The notes under the pieces are model-generated. The model saw nothing but the letters and a program-made list of their open reading frames with translations. It made no database searches and had not been told where the DNA came from. Source: Thiobacillus sp. UBA6205 (GTDB lineage Bacteria > Pseudomonadota > Gammaproteobacteria > Burkholderiales > Thiobacillaceae). From it: DNA of 64,000 nucleotides. A program made the position numbers and the translations under genes. Positions 23,187 through 36,509 of the stretch are shown here, piece by piece. The stretch is taken from assembly GCA_002421825.1 (NCBI GenBank), contig DISR01000041.1, forward strand, positions 1 through 64,000, given 5' to 3'. Position 1 is the first letter of the stretch, and each line of letters begins with the position of its first letter.

Positions 23187-25781
23187 ATGCGTTTCGACAA
23201 ACTCACCACCCAGTTCCAGCAGGCCATCGCGGACGCGCAAAGCTATGCCGTCGGCTCCGACCAGCAGTTCATCGAGCCCCTGCACCTCATGGCCGCGCTC
23301 CTGGACCAGGAAGGCGGCGGCGCCTCCGGCCTGCTGTCCAAGGCCGGCGCGCGCGTGCCGGCGCTGAAGAACGGCATCGAGGAAGCCATCGCGCGCCTGC
23401 CCAGGGTCGAGGGCCACGGCGGCGACGTCACCATCTCGCGCGACCTCAACAATCTCCTCAACCTCACCGACAAGGAAGCGCAGAAGCGCGGCGATGCCTA
23501 CATCGCCAGCGAGCTCTTCCTGCTTGCCGCGCTCGGAGACAAGGGCGAACTCGGCCGCCTGATGAAGCAGCACGGCGTGACCCGTGCGGCGCTGGAGCAG
23601 GCCATCAACACCGTGCGCGGCGGCGAGGCCGTGCAAAGCCAGGAAGCCGAAGGCAGCCGCGAGGCGCTGAAGAAATACACCCTCGACCTGACCGAGCGTG
23701 CACAGCAAGGCAAGCTCGACCCGGTGATCGGCCGCGATGATGAAATCCGCCGCACGATTCAAGTCCTGCAGCGCCGCACCAAGAACAACCCGGTGCTGAT
23801 CGGCGAGCCCGGCGTGGGCAAGACCGCGATCGTAGAGGGTCTGGCCCAGCGTATCGTCAATGGCGAAGTGCCGGAGACCCTGAAGGACAAGAAAGTGCTG
23901 GTGCTGGACATGGCCGGCCTCTTGGCAGGCGCAAAGTATCGCGGCGAATTCGAGGAGCGCCTGAAGGCCGTGCTCAAGGAGGTGGCGCAGGACGAAGGCC
24001 GCATCATCCTCTTCATCGACGAATTGCACACCATGGTCGGCGCCGGCAAGGCCGAAGGCGCCATGGATGCCGGCAACATGCTGAAGCCCGCGCTGGCACG
24101 CGGCGAACTGCACTGCGTCGGCGCCACCACGCTGGATGAGTACCGCAAGTACATCGAAAAGGACGCCGCGCTCGAACGCAGATTCCAGAAAGTGCTGGTC
24201 GACGAACCTTCGGTGGAGGACACCATCGCCATTCTCAGAGGCCTGCAGGAAAAGTACGAACTGCACCACGGCGTGGAAATCACCGACCCGGCCATCGTCG
24301 CCGCGGCCGAACTTTCCCACCGCTACATCACCGACCGCTTCCTGCCAGACAAGGCCATCGACCTGATCGACGAGGCCGCCTCGCGCATCAAGATGGAAAT
24401 CGATTCCAAGCCCGAGTCCATGGACAAGCTCGACCGCCGCCTGATCCAGCTCAAGATCGAGCGCGAGGCGGTGAAGAAGGAAAAGGACGAGGCCTCGCAG
24501 AAGCGCTTCGCCCTGATCGAGGATGAGATTGCGCGCCTCGGCAGGGAATACGCCGACCTCGAGGAAGTCTGGAAGGCGGAAAAGGCCCAGGTGCACGGTT
24601 CCGCCCACATCAAGGAAGAAATCGACCGCCTCAAGTTCGAGATGGCCGAACTGCAGCGCCAGGGGGCTTTCGACAAGCTCGCGGAAATCCAGTACGGCAA
24701 GCTGCCGCAGCTGGAAGCGCAGCTGAAGCACGCCGAAGCCAGCGGCGAAGGCCCCGCGCTGAAGCTGCTGCGCACCCAGGTCGGCGCGGAAGAAATCGCC
24801 GAAGTGGTGTCGCGCGCCACTGGAATACCGGTTTCCAAGATGATGGAAGGCGAGCGCGACAAGCTCATGCAGATGGAGGACAAGCTGCACGAGCGCGTGG
24901 TCGGGCAGGACGAGGCGGTGCGCCTGGTGTCCGATGCCATCCGCCGCTCCAGGGCCGGCCTGTCCGACCCCAACCGGCCCTATGGTTCGTTCCTGTTCCT
25001 CGGCCCCACCGGCGTGGGCAAGACCGAACTGTGCAAGGCGCTCGCCGGCTTCCTGTTCGATTCGGAAGAGCACATCATCCGCATCGACATGAGCGAGTTC
25101 ATGGAGAAGCATTCGGTCGCGCGTCTCATCGGCGCGCCACCGGGGTATGTAGGTTACGAGGAGGGCGGCTATCTCACCGAGGCCGTGCGCCGCAAGCCTT
25201 ACTCCGTGATCCTGCTCGACGAAGTCGAGAAGGCGCATCCCGACGTGTTCAACGTGCTGCTGCAGGCGCTGGACGACGGCCGCATGACCGACGGCCAGGG
25301 CCGCACCGTGGACTTCAAGAACACCGTCATCGTCATGACCTCCAACCTGGGCTCGCAGATGATCCAGCAGATGGCGGGCGACGACTACCAGGTCGTGAAG
25401 CTCGCGGTGATGGCCGAGGTAAAGAATTATTTCCGCCCCGAGTTCATCAACCGCATCGACGAGGTCGTGGTGTTCCATGCCCTGGGCGAGGAGCACATCG
25501 CTTCCATCGCGCGCATCCAGCTGAAATACCTGGAGCAGCGCGTGGCACGCATGGAAATGAAGCTGGAAGTGAGCGACGCGGCGGTGGCGGAAATCGCCAG
25601 GGCCGGCTTCGACCCGGTGTTCGGCGCGCGGCCCTTGAAGCGCGCGATCCAGGGCCAGATCGAGAACCCGCTGGCGAAGGAAATCCTCTCCGGAAATTTT
25701 GCCGCCAAGGACGTCATCCGCGTCGATGCGCGCGACGACAGGATCGTGTTCGAGAAGGGCCAACTGGCGCAGGCGGCCTGA
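23187..25781 (+). CDS. clpB: ATP-dependent disaggregase ClpB
   Basis: This 864-residue hexameric chaperone pulls polypeptides out of aggregates with DnaK. The N-domain (1-145) is followed by AAA+ module 1 (Walker [14 protein letters not shown] near 204, Walker [15 protein letters not shown]), a coiled-coil middle domain (about 410-530) and AAA+ module 2 ([14 protein letters not shown] near 604, [13 protein letters not shown]). There is no IGF/IGL loop, so it is ClpB rather than ClpA. The start has GAAGGCGGG upstream. A sigma-32 promoter precedes it and a strong terminator follows. Confidence 0.97.
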   Translation: MRFDKLTTQFQQAIADAQSYAVGSDQQFIEPLHLMAALLDQEGGGASGLLSKAGARVPALKNGIEEAIARLPRVEGHGGDVTISRDLNNLLNLTDKEAQKRGDAYIASELFLLAALGDKGELGRLMKQHGVTRAALEQAINTVRGGEAVQSQEAEGSREALKKYTLDLTERAQQGKLDPVIGRDDEIRRTIQVLQRRTKNNPVLIGEPGVGKTAIVEGLAQRIVNGEVPETLKDKKVLVLDMAGLLAGAKYRGEFEERLKAVLKEVAQDEGRIILFIDELHTMVGAGKAEGAMDAGNMLKPALARGELHCVGATTLDEYRKYIEKDAALERRFQKVLVDEPSVEDTIAILRGLQEKYELHHGVEITDPAIVAAAELSHRYITDRFLPDKAIDLIDEAASRIKMEIDSKPESMDKLDRRLIQLKIEREAVKKEKDEASQKRFALIEDEIARLGREYADLEEVWKAEKAQVHGSAHIKEEIDRLKFEMAELQRQGAFDKLAEIQYGKLPQLEAQLKHAEASGEGPALKLLRTQVGAEEIAEVVSRATGIPVSKMMEGERDKLMQMEDKLHERVVGQDEAVRLVSDAIRRSRAGLSDPNRPYGSFLFLGPTGVGKTELCKALAGFLFDSEEHIIRIDMSEFMEKHSVARLIGAPPGYVGYEEGGYLTEAVRRKPYSVILLDEVEKAHPDVFNVLLQALDDGRMTDGQGRTVDFKNTVIVMTSNLGSQMIQQMAGDDYQVVKLAVMAEVKNYFRPEFINRIDEVVVFHALGEEHIASIARIQLKYLEQRVARMEMKLEVSDAAVAEIARAGFDPVFGARPLKRAIQGQIENPLAKEILSGNFAAKDVIRVDARDDRIVFEKGQLAQAA

Positions 25782-25799
25782 TCGTGCCAAAGACAGAAG

Positions 25800-25824
25800 G
25801 GCGGGGATATTCCCCGCCTTTTTT
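25800..25824 (+). terminator. Intrinsic terminator of clpB
   Basis: GGCGGGGA, loop TAT, TCCCCGCC, then six T residues (25819-25824). It lies about 20 bp after the clpB stop. Confidence 0.92.
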
Positions 25825-25880
25825 CTGTCTGACGTCGAGCCTCCTAAAATGAAATCACTTCTCCCGTTTGCGAGCCATAC

Positions 25881-27620
25881 TTGCCTGTCATCCGCTGCTT
25901 GCCCATCCTGTTCCTGACCGCTGCCTTGTGCACTGGGCCTGCGCACGCACTGACGGTGGAGGTGCAGGCGCCGGATGAACTGAAACCCCTGCTGGTGCGC
26001 CATCTGGAGGCAGCGCGCGCAGCACGGCTGGAAGAAACGCTGGACGAGGCAGAAGTCGCGCGCCTGCACGGCCTGAGTGAAAAAAGCGCACGCGAACTGC
26101 TGGCGACAGAAGGCTATTTTTCCCCGCGCATCGACGGCGCCATGACGAAAGCGGGTGAGGGCTGGGTGCTCCGCTACACGGTGACGCCGGGCCCGCGCAC
26201 GCGGGTGCGCGCAGTGAAGATCGATTTTGCCGGCGCCGTTGCCGGCGAGGAGGGGGCGCGAATGCGCGGCTGGGCCGAGCGCGCCTTTACGCTCAAGCCC
26301 GACATGCCGTTTCGCCAGGCCGACTGGGATGCCGCCAAGACTGCGCTGCTGCGCCCCTTGCTGTCGGTGCGCTATCCCGCTGCGCGCATCGCCGCGAGCG
26401 AGGCGCGCATCGATCCTGAAGCGCAGGCGGCCGACCTCGGCGTGACGGTCGACAGCGGGCCGGCGTTCTTCTATGGCACGCCCGTGATCGGCGGGGTGCG
26501 GCGCTATCCGGAATCCATCATCCGCCACCTGAGTCCGATCAAGCCCGGGCAGCCCTACAGTCAGCAGGAGCTGCTGGACTACCAGGTGGCACTGGAGTCG
26601 AGCGGCTACTACACGCATGCGACCGTGCGCATCGACCCGGATCCCGCACTGGCAGCGGCGGTGCCGGTGCATATCGAAGTGGTGGAGCGCCCGGAGAAGC
26701 GCTTCAGCGTGGGCGCAGGCTACAGCACCGACACCGGTGCGCGCGTGCAGGGCGAGTGGCTTTCCCGCGACGTGGCTGACCGCGGGCTGCGCCTGAAGCT
26801 GGATGCGCGCCTGGAAATGGCGCGGCAGTCTGGTGCTGCCGAGCTCGCCTGGCCGCGCGATGCGCTGGGCTATGAGAACAGCCTCGGCGCGCAGCTCAAG
26901 CGCGAGGACATCGAGGGCCAGGAAACCCGTGCCTGGATGCTGGCAGCCAAGCGCAGCCAGGTGCGCGGCAACATCGAGACCGCCATGGCCCTGCAATACC
27001 AGATCGAGGAGCAGGAAGTTGGCGATGTGGTGAGCGCGCGCAACCAGGCGCTCACCGCGCACTACAGCTGGACCCGGCGCAACGTCCACGCCCGCGCCTT
27101 CTACCCCAGGAGCGGCCACGTGCTGACGCTGCAGGCCAGCGCCGCCGCCGAGCCGCTCTTGTCCGACACCAGTTTCATCAGGTTGTACGGGCGGCATACC
27201 CAGTACTTCCGCGCCGGGGAAAACGGCCGCCTCGTCCTGCGCGGCGAACTCGGCAGCGTGCTGGCAGACACGCGCGAAGGGATACCGACGGATTTCCTGT
27301 TCCGCGCCGGCGGCGACAATTCGGTGCGCGGCTACGCCTACCAGAGCCTGGGGCGCACACTCGAAGGCGGCACCGCCTCGGTACGTTACCTCGCCACCGG
27401 CAGCGTCGAATACAACCATTTCTTCGAAGGCAACTGGGGCATGGCCGTGTTCGTCGACGCCGGCGATGCCGCCGACAGCCCCGCCGGCCTGACGCCGGTG
27501 TTCGGCTACGGCGTGGGCGCACGCTACCGCTCGCCGGTCGGGCCGATCAATCTCGATCTGGCCTATGGCGAGGCCAGCGAGGAACTCCGCCTGCACTTCT
27601 CGCTCGGAGTATCGTTTTGA
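25881..27620 (+). CDS. tamA: Outer-membrane assembly protein TamA (BamA/Omp85 family)
   Basis: This 579-residue protein has a signal peptide (PILFLTAALCTGPAHA), three POTRA domains (about residues 25-265) and a C-terminal 16-strand beta-barrel. The barrel has the Omp85 marks FRAGGDNSVRGYAYQSLG and PVGPINLDLAYGEA and ends in a terminal Phe. With TamB it forms the translocation and assembly module for outer-membrane proteins and lipids. The start appears to be TTG at 25881; an ATG at 25850 is in another frame. Its stop overlaps the tamB start in TTGA. Confidence 0.9.
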   Translation: MPVIRCLPILFLTAALCTGPAHALTVEVQAPDELKPLLVRHLEAARAARLEETLDEAEVARLHGLSEKSARELLATEGYFSPRIDGAMTKAGEGWVLRYTVTPGPRTRVRAVKIDFAGAVAGEEGARMRGWAERAFTLKPDMPFRQADWDAAKTALLRPLLSVRYPAARIAASEARIDPEAQAADLGVTVDSGPAFFYGTPVIGGVRRYPESIIRHLSPIKPGQPYSQQELLDYQVALESSGYYTHATVRIDPDPALAAAVPVHIEVVERPEKRFSVGAGYSTDTGARVQGEWLSRDVADRGLRLKLDARLEMARQSGAAELAWPRDALGYENSLGAQLKREDIEGQETRAWMLAAKRSQVRGNIETAMALQYQIEEQEVGDVVSARNQALTAHYSWTRRNVHARAFYPRSGHVLTLQASAAAEPLLSDTSFIRLYGRHTQYFRAGENGRLVLRGELGSVLADTREGIPTDFLFRAGGDNSVRGYAYQSLGRTLEGGTASVRYLATGSVEYNHFFEGNWGMAVFVDAGDAADSPAGLTPVFGYGVGARYRSPVGPINLDLAYGEASEELRLHFSLGVSF

Positions 27621-30600
27621 GGCGCGCGGCCAAAACACTGGCCTGCCTGCTTGCCGCGCTGGCACTGCTCACAGCAACGGCAGTCTGGCTGACATCCACG
27701 AGCCTCGGCTTCAAGTCGCTTGCCGCGCTGCTGGAATTTTCGAGCGGCGAGCGCGTGAAGCTCGAAGGCATCGAAGGCCACCTCGGCATGCCGCTGTCGC
27801 TACGCAAGCTCACCCTGGCCAGCGAAGCAAGGCGCATCGAAGTGGAGGCCATCCGCTTCGAATGGCAGCCGCGCGCGCTCTGGCAGCGCCGGCTGGAAAT
27901 CGACCTGCTGGCCGCGCAGACGCTGAAACTGCATGTCCTGAAGCCGGATGTCACGCCGCCCGAACTGCCGGTCAGCCTGCGCCTGCCATTCGGCCTGCAA
28001 ATACAGGTACTCGACCTCGCGCGCCTCGACATCATCGAGGGCGGCGAAACCTTGACGCTGCGCGACCTGCGCGGACAGATCGATGATGACGGCAGGCGCT
28101 ATCGCCTGAGCGGCGCCTCGGCACGCACCCCCTGGGCCGATGTCGCGGGCCTGGTTGAAATCGCGAAGGACGCGCCTTTCGCGCTGAGCGCACGGATCGA
28201 TGCCGCGCGCAGCGAACCCGTTCCGGTGACGGCGCAGCTGGAGCTTGCGGGAGAGCTGGCCCTGCTGCGCTTCAACCTGGAGGCGAGTGCAGAAAACATG
28301 CGTTTTCTCGCCAGCGGCGAGGCGGCGCCCTACGCGCCGGTCCGGCTGCCGCGTCTGGTGGCGGCGGGCGAGGGGATCGACCCGCGCCTGTTGTTTGCGG
28401 GCGCACCCCATGCCGACCTGGCGTTTTCCGGCGTGTTCGAGGGTCAGTCGGGTGCGCGCCTCTTCGGCACGTTCAGCCTGAACAACCGGCTGGCCGGCCG
28501 GCTCGACCAGCAGCGGCTGCCGCTCGTCAGCCTCACCGGCGCGGTTCTGGGCGACCTGCAACAGGCGGACTTCAGCGAACTCGCGATCGACCTCGGCAAG
28601 GCCGGCCGTTTCGGCGGCGACGGCCAGTGGCGCAGCGCCAGCCTGAGCCTGAATCTCGCCAGCCCGCGCCTCGATCTTGCAGGACTGTATCGCGATCTCC
28701 ATCCCACGCGCATGCGGACGACGCTCAAACTCACGGGCGACGCTTCGCGGCAGGTGCTGGAAGGCGAAGTGATCGAAAGCTGGGGGCAGGGCCGCTTCAG
28801 CCTGGCTCATGCCGCAGGCGAGTTGCGTCTGGATGAAGCCAATTTTGCCGGCCAGGCCGGCCAGCTGCAGGCAAGCGGAACCTTGCGCCTCGACGCCAGC
28901 CGCGCCTTTGCCGCCGAGTTCGACGCGGCCCGGATCAATCCGGCGCGCTTCGGCAACTTCCCGCGCGGCAGGCTCAATGCGCGTGGCGAGGCGAGCGGGG
29001 CGCTGGCGCCCGAACTGCGGCTGCAGGTTCGCGTCGAACTGCCGCCGGGCGACCTCGAAGGCAGGCCGGTGCAAGGGCAGGGCAGCCTGCGCTACGAGCA
29101 AGGCCATCTGGCCGATGCCGATGTCGATATCGACCTGGCCGGCAACCGCATGAAACTGCAAGGTGCCTACGGTCGCGCCGGCGACCGCCTCGATTGGGAT
29201 GTCGATGCGCCGGCGCTGGCGCGGCTCAAGCTGGGCATGGCAGGGCGGCTCGGCAGTCGCGGCAGCCTGGGCGGCGATCCGCGGCAGGCGCAGATCACGG
29301 GCACGCTCTCGGCCAGCGGCCTGCGCCTGCCGGGCGGTATCGCTGCCGATGCCTTGAAGCTCGAAGCCGAGTTGCAGGCAGCCATCGACGGTGTCTTCAA
29401 CGGCAGGCTAGAAGGACGCGGCATCGCGCTGGCAGGCCAGCGGCTGGAGACTGTGCGCGCCGTCGCGCAGGGCCGGCGCAACGCGCACACGCTGACGCTC
29501 GACGCCGGCATGCCCGGGTGGCGTCTCGATGCATCGTTGGCAGGCGGTCTGGACCAGACCCTGGTTTGGCGCGGACGTCTCGATCATGCCAGGCTGCAGG
29601 GTCCGTGGCCCATGCAATTGCTGGCGCCGGCCAATCTGGTGCTGTCCCGCGAAAAACAGCAGGCGGACAATCTTGCGCTGAGCCTGGCGGGCGGACGGGC
29701 GACGGTTGCGCATTTCAGCCGTGACGGGGACGAACTCGCCAGCCGCGGCTCGCTGGCAGGGATGCCGCTCGCGCCGCTGCTGACGCTGCTGAAAACCGAA
29801 CAGCCTTTCAGCACCGATCTCAAGGTCGATGGTGACTGGAATGTGCGCCTTGGCGACAGCCTCGACGGCCAGGTGCGCTTGCGCCGGCATTCGGGCGACG
29901 TGCGCCTGAAGGAGCCCGCACTCGCGCTCGGTTTGACGTCGCTCGCACTCGAACTCGATGCCGAGGCCAGCCGCGTCCGCGCGCGCCTCGATGCCGCCAG
30001 CGGCCAGGCCGGCAGCCTCGGGGCCGAGGGGCAGGCCGCGCTCGCGCGCGAAGGCGCGGCGTTCATGCTGCCGCGCAGCGCACCGCTAAGCTGGACGGCG
30101 AAACTGGACGTGCCAGACCTGCGCCTCATCCGCCCCCTCCTCCCGGTCGGCGTGCGCGCCGATGCGCGCATGAATGCGCAACTGGATGGCAGCGGCAGCC
30201 TGGCCGCACCGCGCGTCGACGGCCGCATCGCAGCCGACGCGATCCGGTTTTCCATGCCCGAGGAGGGCATTTCCATCACCGACGGTACGCTGAAACTTGT
30301 CCTGGCCGGCGACCGCGTGCGCGTAACGGAAGGCCAGCTGCGCGGGCAGAGCGGGCGCATCACGCTGGCCGGCGAAGCGGAACTCAAGAACCCGCAGGCC
30401 GGCCTGACCATGAACTTCGAGAAATTTCCCGTCACCCATCGCAGCGACCGGCGCGTGTCGGTTTCCGGCACCAGCAAGCTGGCCGTCAGCCAGAAGCGCC
30501 TGCGCCTGGAAGGCGATCTCGTTGCCGACCGCGCCCGCATCGAAATGCCGGAAGCGAGCCGCCCAGAGTTGTCGTCGGACGTGGTGGTGGCCGGCCAGCC

Positions 30601-31342
30601 GCCGCGCGAGCAGTCCGCCGCCAAACGCATTCCGCTCGAGCTCGATCTATGGCTGGGCCTGGGCGAAGATTTCCTGTTCAAGGGCGCCGGCCTCGATGCA
30701 CGCCTGGGCGGCAGGCTGCGCGTATTCACCCGCAACGAGACGCTCCACGGAGAGGGCCGCATCCAGGTGGAGCGCGGCCACTATTCCGCCTATGCCCAGC
30801 GCCTCGACATCGAGCGCGGCGTGCTCAACTTCTCCGGCCCCATCGGCAATCCCGGGCTCGACGTGCTGGCGGTGCGCAAGACCCCCACGGTCAAGGCCGG
30901 CGTGCAGGTGCGCGGCACGGTGCAGCGTCCGCAGGTGACGCTGTATTCCGAGCCGCCGCTGCCGGATACCGAGAAGCTCGCCTGGCTGGTGCTGGGGCAC
31001 GGGCTCGACCAGGGCGGGCAGCAGGAGTTTGCGATGCTGCAACTGGCCGCGGGCGCGCTGCTCAGCCAGGCCGATTCGGCGAGCGTGCAGTCCCAGCTTG
31101 CCGGTGCCTTGGGGCTTGAAAGTTTCGAGGTGCGCGCGGGGGAGGGCGAAGATCTTTCCAGCGCCGTGGTCAGCGTCGGCCGGCGGTTGTCGTCCCGCGC
31201 CACGCTGTCGTACGAGCAGGGGCTGGACGGCTTGAACCAGGCGGTCAAGGTGATGTACCAGCTGTCGCCGCATGTGCGCATCGAGGGGCGGGCAGGCCAG
31301 CCCAGCAGCCTCGACGTGTTCTATACGCAGGAGTACGACTGA
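27617..31342 (+). CDS. tamB: Translocation and assembly module protein TamB
   Basis: This 1241-residue protein has an N-terminal membrane anchor (about residues 9-28) followed by a very long AsmA-like beta-taco domain. It ends in the DUF490/TamB C-terminal domain with GRIQVERGHYSAYAQRLDIE and the TEKLAWLVLGHGLDQGGQ segment. It spans the periplasm and partners TamA, with roles in outer-membrane protein assembly and phospholipid transfer. The TTG start at 27617 overlaps the tamA stop (TTGA), indicating translational coupling. Length is normal for TamB. Confidence 0.92.
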   Translation: MRRAAKTLACLLAALALLTATAVWLTSTSLGFKSLAALLEFSSGERVKLEGIEGHLGMPLSLRKLTLASEARRIEVEAIRFEWQPRALWQRRLEIDLLAAQTLKLHVLKPDVTPPELPVSLRLPFGLQIQVLDLARLDIIEGGETLTLRDLRGQIDDDGRRYRLSGASARTPWADVAGLVEIAKDAPFALSARIDAARSEPVPVTAQLELAGELALLRFNLEASAENMRFLASGEAAPYAPVRLPRLVAAGEGIDPRLLFAGAPHADLAFSGVFEGQSGARLFGTFSLNNRLAGRLDQQRLPLVSLTGAVLGDLQQADFSELAIDLGKAGRFGGDGQWRSASLSLNLASPRLDLAGLYRDLHPTRMRTTLKLTGDASRQVLEGEVIESWGQGRFSLAHAAGELRLDEANFAGQAGQLQASGTLRLDASRAFAAEFDAARINPARFGNFPRGRLNARGEASGALAPELRLQVRVELPPGDLEGRPVQGQGSLRYEQGHLADADVDIDLAGNRMKLQGAYGRAGDRLDWDVDAPALARLKLGMAGRLGSRGSLGGDPRQAQITGTLSASGLRLPGGIAADALKLEAELQAAIDGVFNGRLEGRGIALAGQRLETVRAVAQGRRNAHTLTLDAGMPGWRLDASLAGGLDQTLVWRGRLDHARLQGPWPMQLLAPANLVLSREKQQADNLALSLAGGRATVAHFSRDGDELASRGSLAGMPLAPLLTLLKTEQPFSTDLKVDGDWNVRLGDSLDGQVRLRRHSGDVRLKEPALALGLTSLALELDAEASRVRARLDAASGQAGSLGAEGQAALAREGAAFMLPRSAPLSWTAKLDVPDLRLIRPLLPVGVRADARMNAQLDGSGSLAAPRVDGRIAADAIRFSMPEEGISITDGTLKLVLAGDRVRVTEGQLRGQSGRITLAGEAELKNPQAGLTMNFEKFPVTHRSDRRVSVSGTSKLAVSQKRLRLEGDLVADRARIEMPEASRPELSSDVVVAGQPPREQSAAKRIPLELDLWLGLGEDFLFKGAGLDARLGGRLRVFTRNETLHGEGRIQVERGHYSAYAQRLDIERGVLNFSGPIGNPGLDVLAVRKTPTVKAGVQVRGTVQRPQVTLYSEPPLPDTEKLAWLVLGHGLDQGGQQEFAMLQLAAGALLSQADSASVQSQLAGALGLESFEVRAGEGEDLSSAVVSVGRRLSSRATLSYEQGLDGLNQAVKVMYQLSPHVRIEGRAGQPSSLDVFYTQEYD

Positions 31343-31348
31343 GGCAGG

Positions 31349-32065
31349 TCAGAGGTCGCCGTTGGCCGCAGCGCGCATCATGTCGTCCATCTTGGCGCGG
31401 ATGTCGGCGATGCCCTGCCTCAGCTCCGGCGTGATGCCGAGGGACTGGCCGGCGTAATCCAGCCAGGTGAAGTCCCAGTCCAGGGTCAGGATCCAGATGT
31501 TCTTCTGCGCGTCCTCCATGATGGCGATGCGGCAGGGCAGGAATACCACCATCTCGGGCACGATCTTCAGCAGCTCGCGGCCGATCGCAATGTCGCAGAA
31601 GCTGAATACTTCCACGCGCGGCGAACTGTCGTCGCCGAGCACGGCGCGGAAATCCTTCCACATCAGGTTCTCGCCCACGAACTTGAAATTGAGCCGGTTG
31701 GCGCGCAGCTTGAGCGACTGCACCGCCTCGTCGAAGCCCACGCCGGGCCTGACCTGATACTTGACCACCATGTAGTTCATGGCCTCGCGCGCGTCGAGCT
31801 GCATCATGTTGGCCATCATCGGCATGGCCATCTGCATGTAGCGCTTGCGTTCCTCCGGAGGGATGACGCGATTCATCTCGAAATCGCGCACTGGCGGCAT
31901 CATGCCCTGCTGCATGATTACCGGCCCGTAAGGTGTCTGCACCGGGGCGATCCAGCCGCTACTTTGCGCCGCGCCTTCCGCGGCGTTCCCCGGCGCAGGC
32001 GTGGGCTCGGCGGCATGCGGGCCGGATGCGAGAAACAGGCCGAGCAGCGTGACGAAGGTTTTCAT
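31349..32065 (-). CDS. Exported DUF302-type protein
   Basis: This 238-residue protein has a signal peptide (residues 1-19) and a long N-terminal segment rich in methionine (residues 55-100, with MQQGMM and MQMAMPMMANMMQL). The C-terminal part resembles DUF302, with YQVRPGVGFDEAVQSLKLRA, FCDIAIGRELL and FLPCRIAI. The DUF302 role is not established; members occur with sulfur and metal-related genes. The methionine richness might reflect copper handling, but that is speculation. Its stop is only 6 bp from the convergent tamB stop. Confidence 0.7.
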   Translation of the reverse strand: MKTFVTLLGLFLASGPHAAEPTPAPGNAAEGAAQSSGWIAPVQTPYGPVIMQQGMMPPVRDFEMNRVIPPEERKRYMQMAMPMMANMMQLDAREAMNYMVVKYQVRPGVGFDEAVQSLKLRANRLNFKFVGENLMWKDFRAVLGDDSSPRVEVFSFCDIAIGRELLKIVPEMVVFLPCRIAIMEDAQKNIWILTLDWDFTWLDYAGQSLGITPELRQGIADIRAKMDDMMRAAANGDL

Positions 32066-32112
32066 GTCGTTGTCTCCGAATGCCTTAATGCTAGGAAGCG
32101 CAGCGGGCCGAG

Positions 32113-34662
<2,550 letters not shown>

Positions 34663-35037
34663 GGCCGTGCCCCGCTTCTGGCGGTCGGGAAATGCCTGGC
34701 CAGCACGGGCAGGCGGGCGATGCAAACTGGATTCGATGCCGGCCGCTCCGCAATCGCGTGTTCATGCGCCTTGGGGCCATTTCCCGGGCCGGCCTGGTGA
34801 AATGCCCGGGCTAGTACCGGATGCGCATTGCTTGCGCCCGTGCGCGGCCAAGCCTTCGTTCTTGTCATGTGCCGATGAAGATGGAAACTGCGCCGGTCGC
34901 CTCGGCGATTCCGCGATTCGTCTCGGGTCCCCGGGGGCGAACAGGCCCGGATCGGGGCCGAGCGCGCTGCAAAGGCGGTCTTGGCGAGAGGTGTCGGCGC
35001 GGAAACGCTGCTGCGCGTCATGGGGCCAGGCTTGGGC
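34663..35037. other. Gap of 375 bp without a recognised gene
   Basis: This GC-rich stretch upstream of the histidine kinase holds no recognised gene, repeat or terminator. The kinase promoter should lie in it on the minus strand. A short open frame on the plus strand ends at TGA 35041-35043 but has no start codon. Confidence 0.5.
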
Positions 35038-35544
35038 TCATGACGCGCCGCCGGATTCGAGTTCCTTGAGCAGGGCGTCCGCCTCGGCCAGCTGGCCCTC
35101 GCTGAAGACCCTGACGCTGTTCCGTGCGAGCAGGGCAGCGGTCACGCCCATGCCGCCGACTTTTACGTTGCTGAAGCTGCCGTCGAAGATGAAGCCCGAG
35201 CCGCATGAGGGGCTGCCTTCCTTGAGCACGGCAACGCGGATGCCGTGCTCGTTTGCTTTCGCCAGCGCGCGCTCGGCGCCGTTTACCAGCCAGGCGCTGA
35301 CGTCGCGTCCGTTGGAGTCGACGGCACGTGCGCTGCCGGAGAGCACCCTGGCGCCGCCGGCGCCATTGGCAATCTCCGCCCTGGGGCGCGGCACAGGCAG
35401 GCCGCCGGCCACTTCCGGGCATACCGACACCACTCGCCCCTCCTTCAACCAGCGCTGCAGGATGGCGTGATCGCTGCGCATGTCGCCACCGTCGAAGCGC
35501 ACGGCTTCGCCCAGCAGGCAGGCGCTGACCAGTACGGGTTCCAT
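35038..35544 (-). CDS. DUF523 family protein
   Basis: This 168-residue cytoplasmic protein belongs to the DUF523 family. The typical motifs are VSACLLGEAVRFDGG at the start, VCPEVAGGLPVPRPRAEI near residue 42, and LKEGSPSCGSGFI near 110. The three conserved cysteines in these motifs suggest a metal or Fe-S site, but I know of no firm function for the simple form of this family. It lies 23 bp downstream of the PhzF gene on the same strand. Confidence 0.85.
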   Translation of the reverse strand: MEPVLVSACLLGEAVRFDGGDMRSDHAILQRWLKEGRVVSVCPEVAGGLPVPRPRAEIANGAGGARVLSGSARAVDSNGRDVSAWLVNGAERALAKANEHGIRVAVLKEGSPSCGSGFIFDGSFSNVKVGGMGVTAALLARNSVRVFSEGQLAEADALLKELESGGAS

Positions 35545-35567
35545 GCCTCAGCCGTGCCCCGCGTGCC

Positions 35568-36449
35568 TCACAGCAATTCTCCCCTGACCACCGGAACCAC
35601 ATGTCCGCCGACGCTGATTTCGCGCGTGTCCCCCTTCTTGCGCGCGCGCAACAGCACCAGCGAGGGGCGGCGCACTTCGCGGCCCTGCTCGATGCGCAGC
35701 GACAGCTGGTCACCCAGGTTGCCATGCTCCAGCAGATAGTGGCCGAGGAAGGCCGCGCCGTTGCCGGTGGCCGGGTCCTCGCGCACGCCATGCGCCTCGA
35801 AGAAGAAGCGCACGCACAGATCGTTGCCCGCATCGTGCGTCTCGCGGCAGAAGAGATAGACCAGCGAGGGAAAGCCCTGCGCCGACAGCGGCGCGTGCGC
35901 GGCGAGGTCGAGCCGGCTGCGCTTCAGCGCGTCCAGGCGCTTGATCGGCACGATCAGCACCGAGATGCCGGCCGTCAGCATCTGCACGGGGCTGGCATCG
36001 TCAATGTCCCCGGCCTCGATGCCGAGCGAGGCGGCGATGGCAGCGCGCTCGCAGGTTTGCCCGAGCTCGGCGGGCGGGGCGAGGAACCAGACTGCTTCCT
36101 TGCCGTCGGCGCCACGCTCGAAGCTCACCGGGATCTGGCCCACGGCGAGGTTGAGCCTTATTTCATCGGCGGCGGCGAGGGCGAGGTGGCGGCGGATGAC
36201 CCAGGCCGTGCCCAGGATGGGATGGCCGGCGAAGGCCAGTTCGCGCGCCGGGGTGAAGAGGCGCACGCGCCAGCCGCCGTCGGCTTCGGGGGCGCGGCTG
36301 ACGAAAGTGGTTTCCGAATAGTTGGTCTCGGCCGCGACGAGCTGCATGGTCTCGCCGGAAAGATCGTCGGAGCCGGTCACCACGGCAAGCTGGTTGCCGG
36401 CATAGGCCTGTTCCGCGAACACGTCGACGATATGGAAGGGATGGGTCAT
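35568..36449 (-). CDS. PhzF family epimerase/isomerase
   Basis: This 293-residue protein has the two-lobed PhzF fold related to diaminopimelate epimerase. The N-terminus reads VDVFAEQAYAGNQLAVV, the catalytic glutamate lies in TNYSETTFV, and AFAGHPILG is the conserved turn. The C-terminal lobe has ATGNGAAFLGHYL. Most PhzF homologues outside phenazine clusters have no known substrate. No phenazine genes are present here. I start at the ATG at 36449 because the fold begins there. Confidence 0.88.
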   Translation of the reverse strand: MTHPFHIVDVFAEQAYAGNQLAVVTGSDDLSGETMQLVAAETNYSETTFVSRAPEADGGWRVRLFTPARELAFAGHPILGTAWVIRRHLALAAADEIRLNLAVGQIPVSFERGADGKEAVWFLAPPAELGQTCERAAIAASLGIEAGDIDDASPVQMLTAGISVLIVPIKRLDALKRSRLDLAAHAPLSAQGFPSLVYLFCRETHDAGNDLCVRFFFEAHGVREDPATGNGAAFLGHYLLEHGNLGDQLSLRIEQGREVRRPSLVLLRARKKGDTREISVGGHVVPVVRGELL

Positions 36450-36509
36450 GGTTCCTGCCTTGTTATGGCCTGCCCATAGTGTAATGCTGCCGTCCCGTCC
36501 GCCCAAGGC

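Noticed and set aside
23166..27665. A 1499-codon open frame on the minus strand across clpB and tamA
   Set aside because: It is antisense to two well-supported genes, shows no family pattern, and is a result of high GC content in the third codon position.
34880..35043. A short plus-strand frame with AKAVLARGVGAETLLRVMG before a stop
   Set aside because: It resembles the end of a helix-rich protein, but has no start codon and an in-frame stop upstream; the evidence for a gene remnant is too weak.
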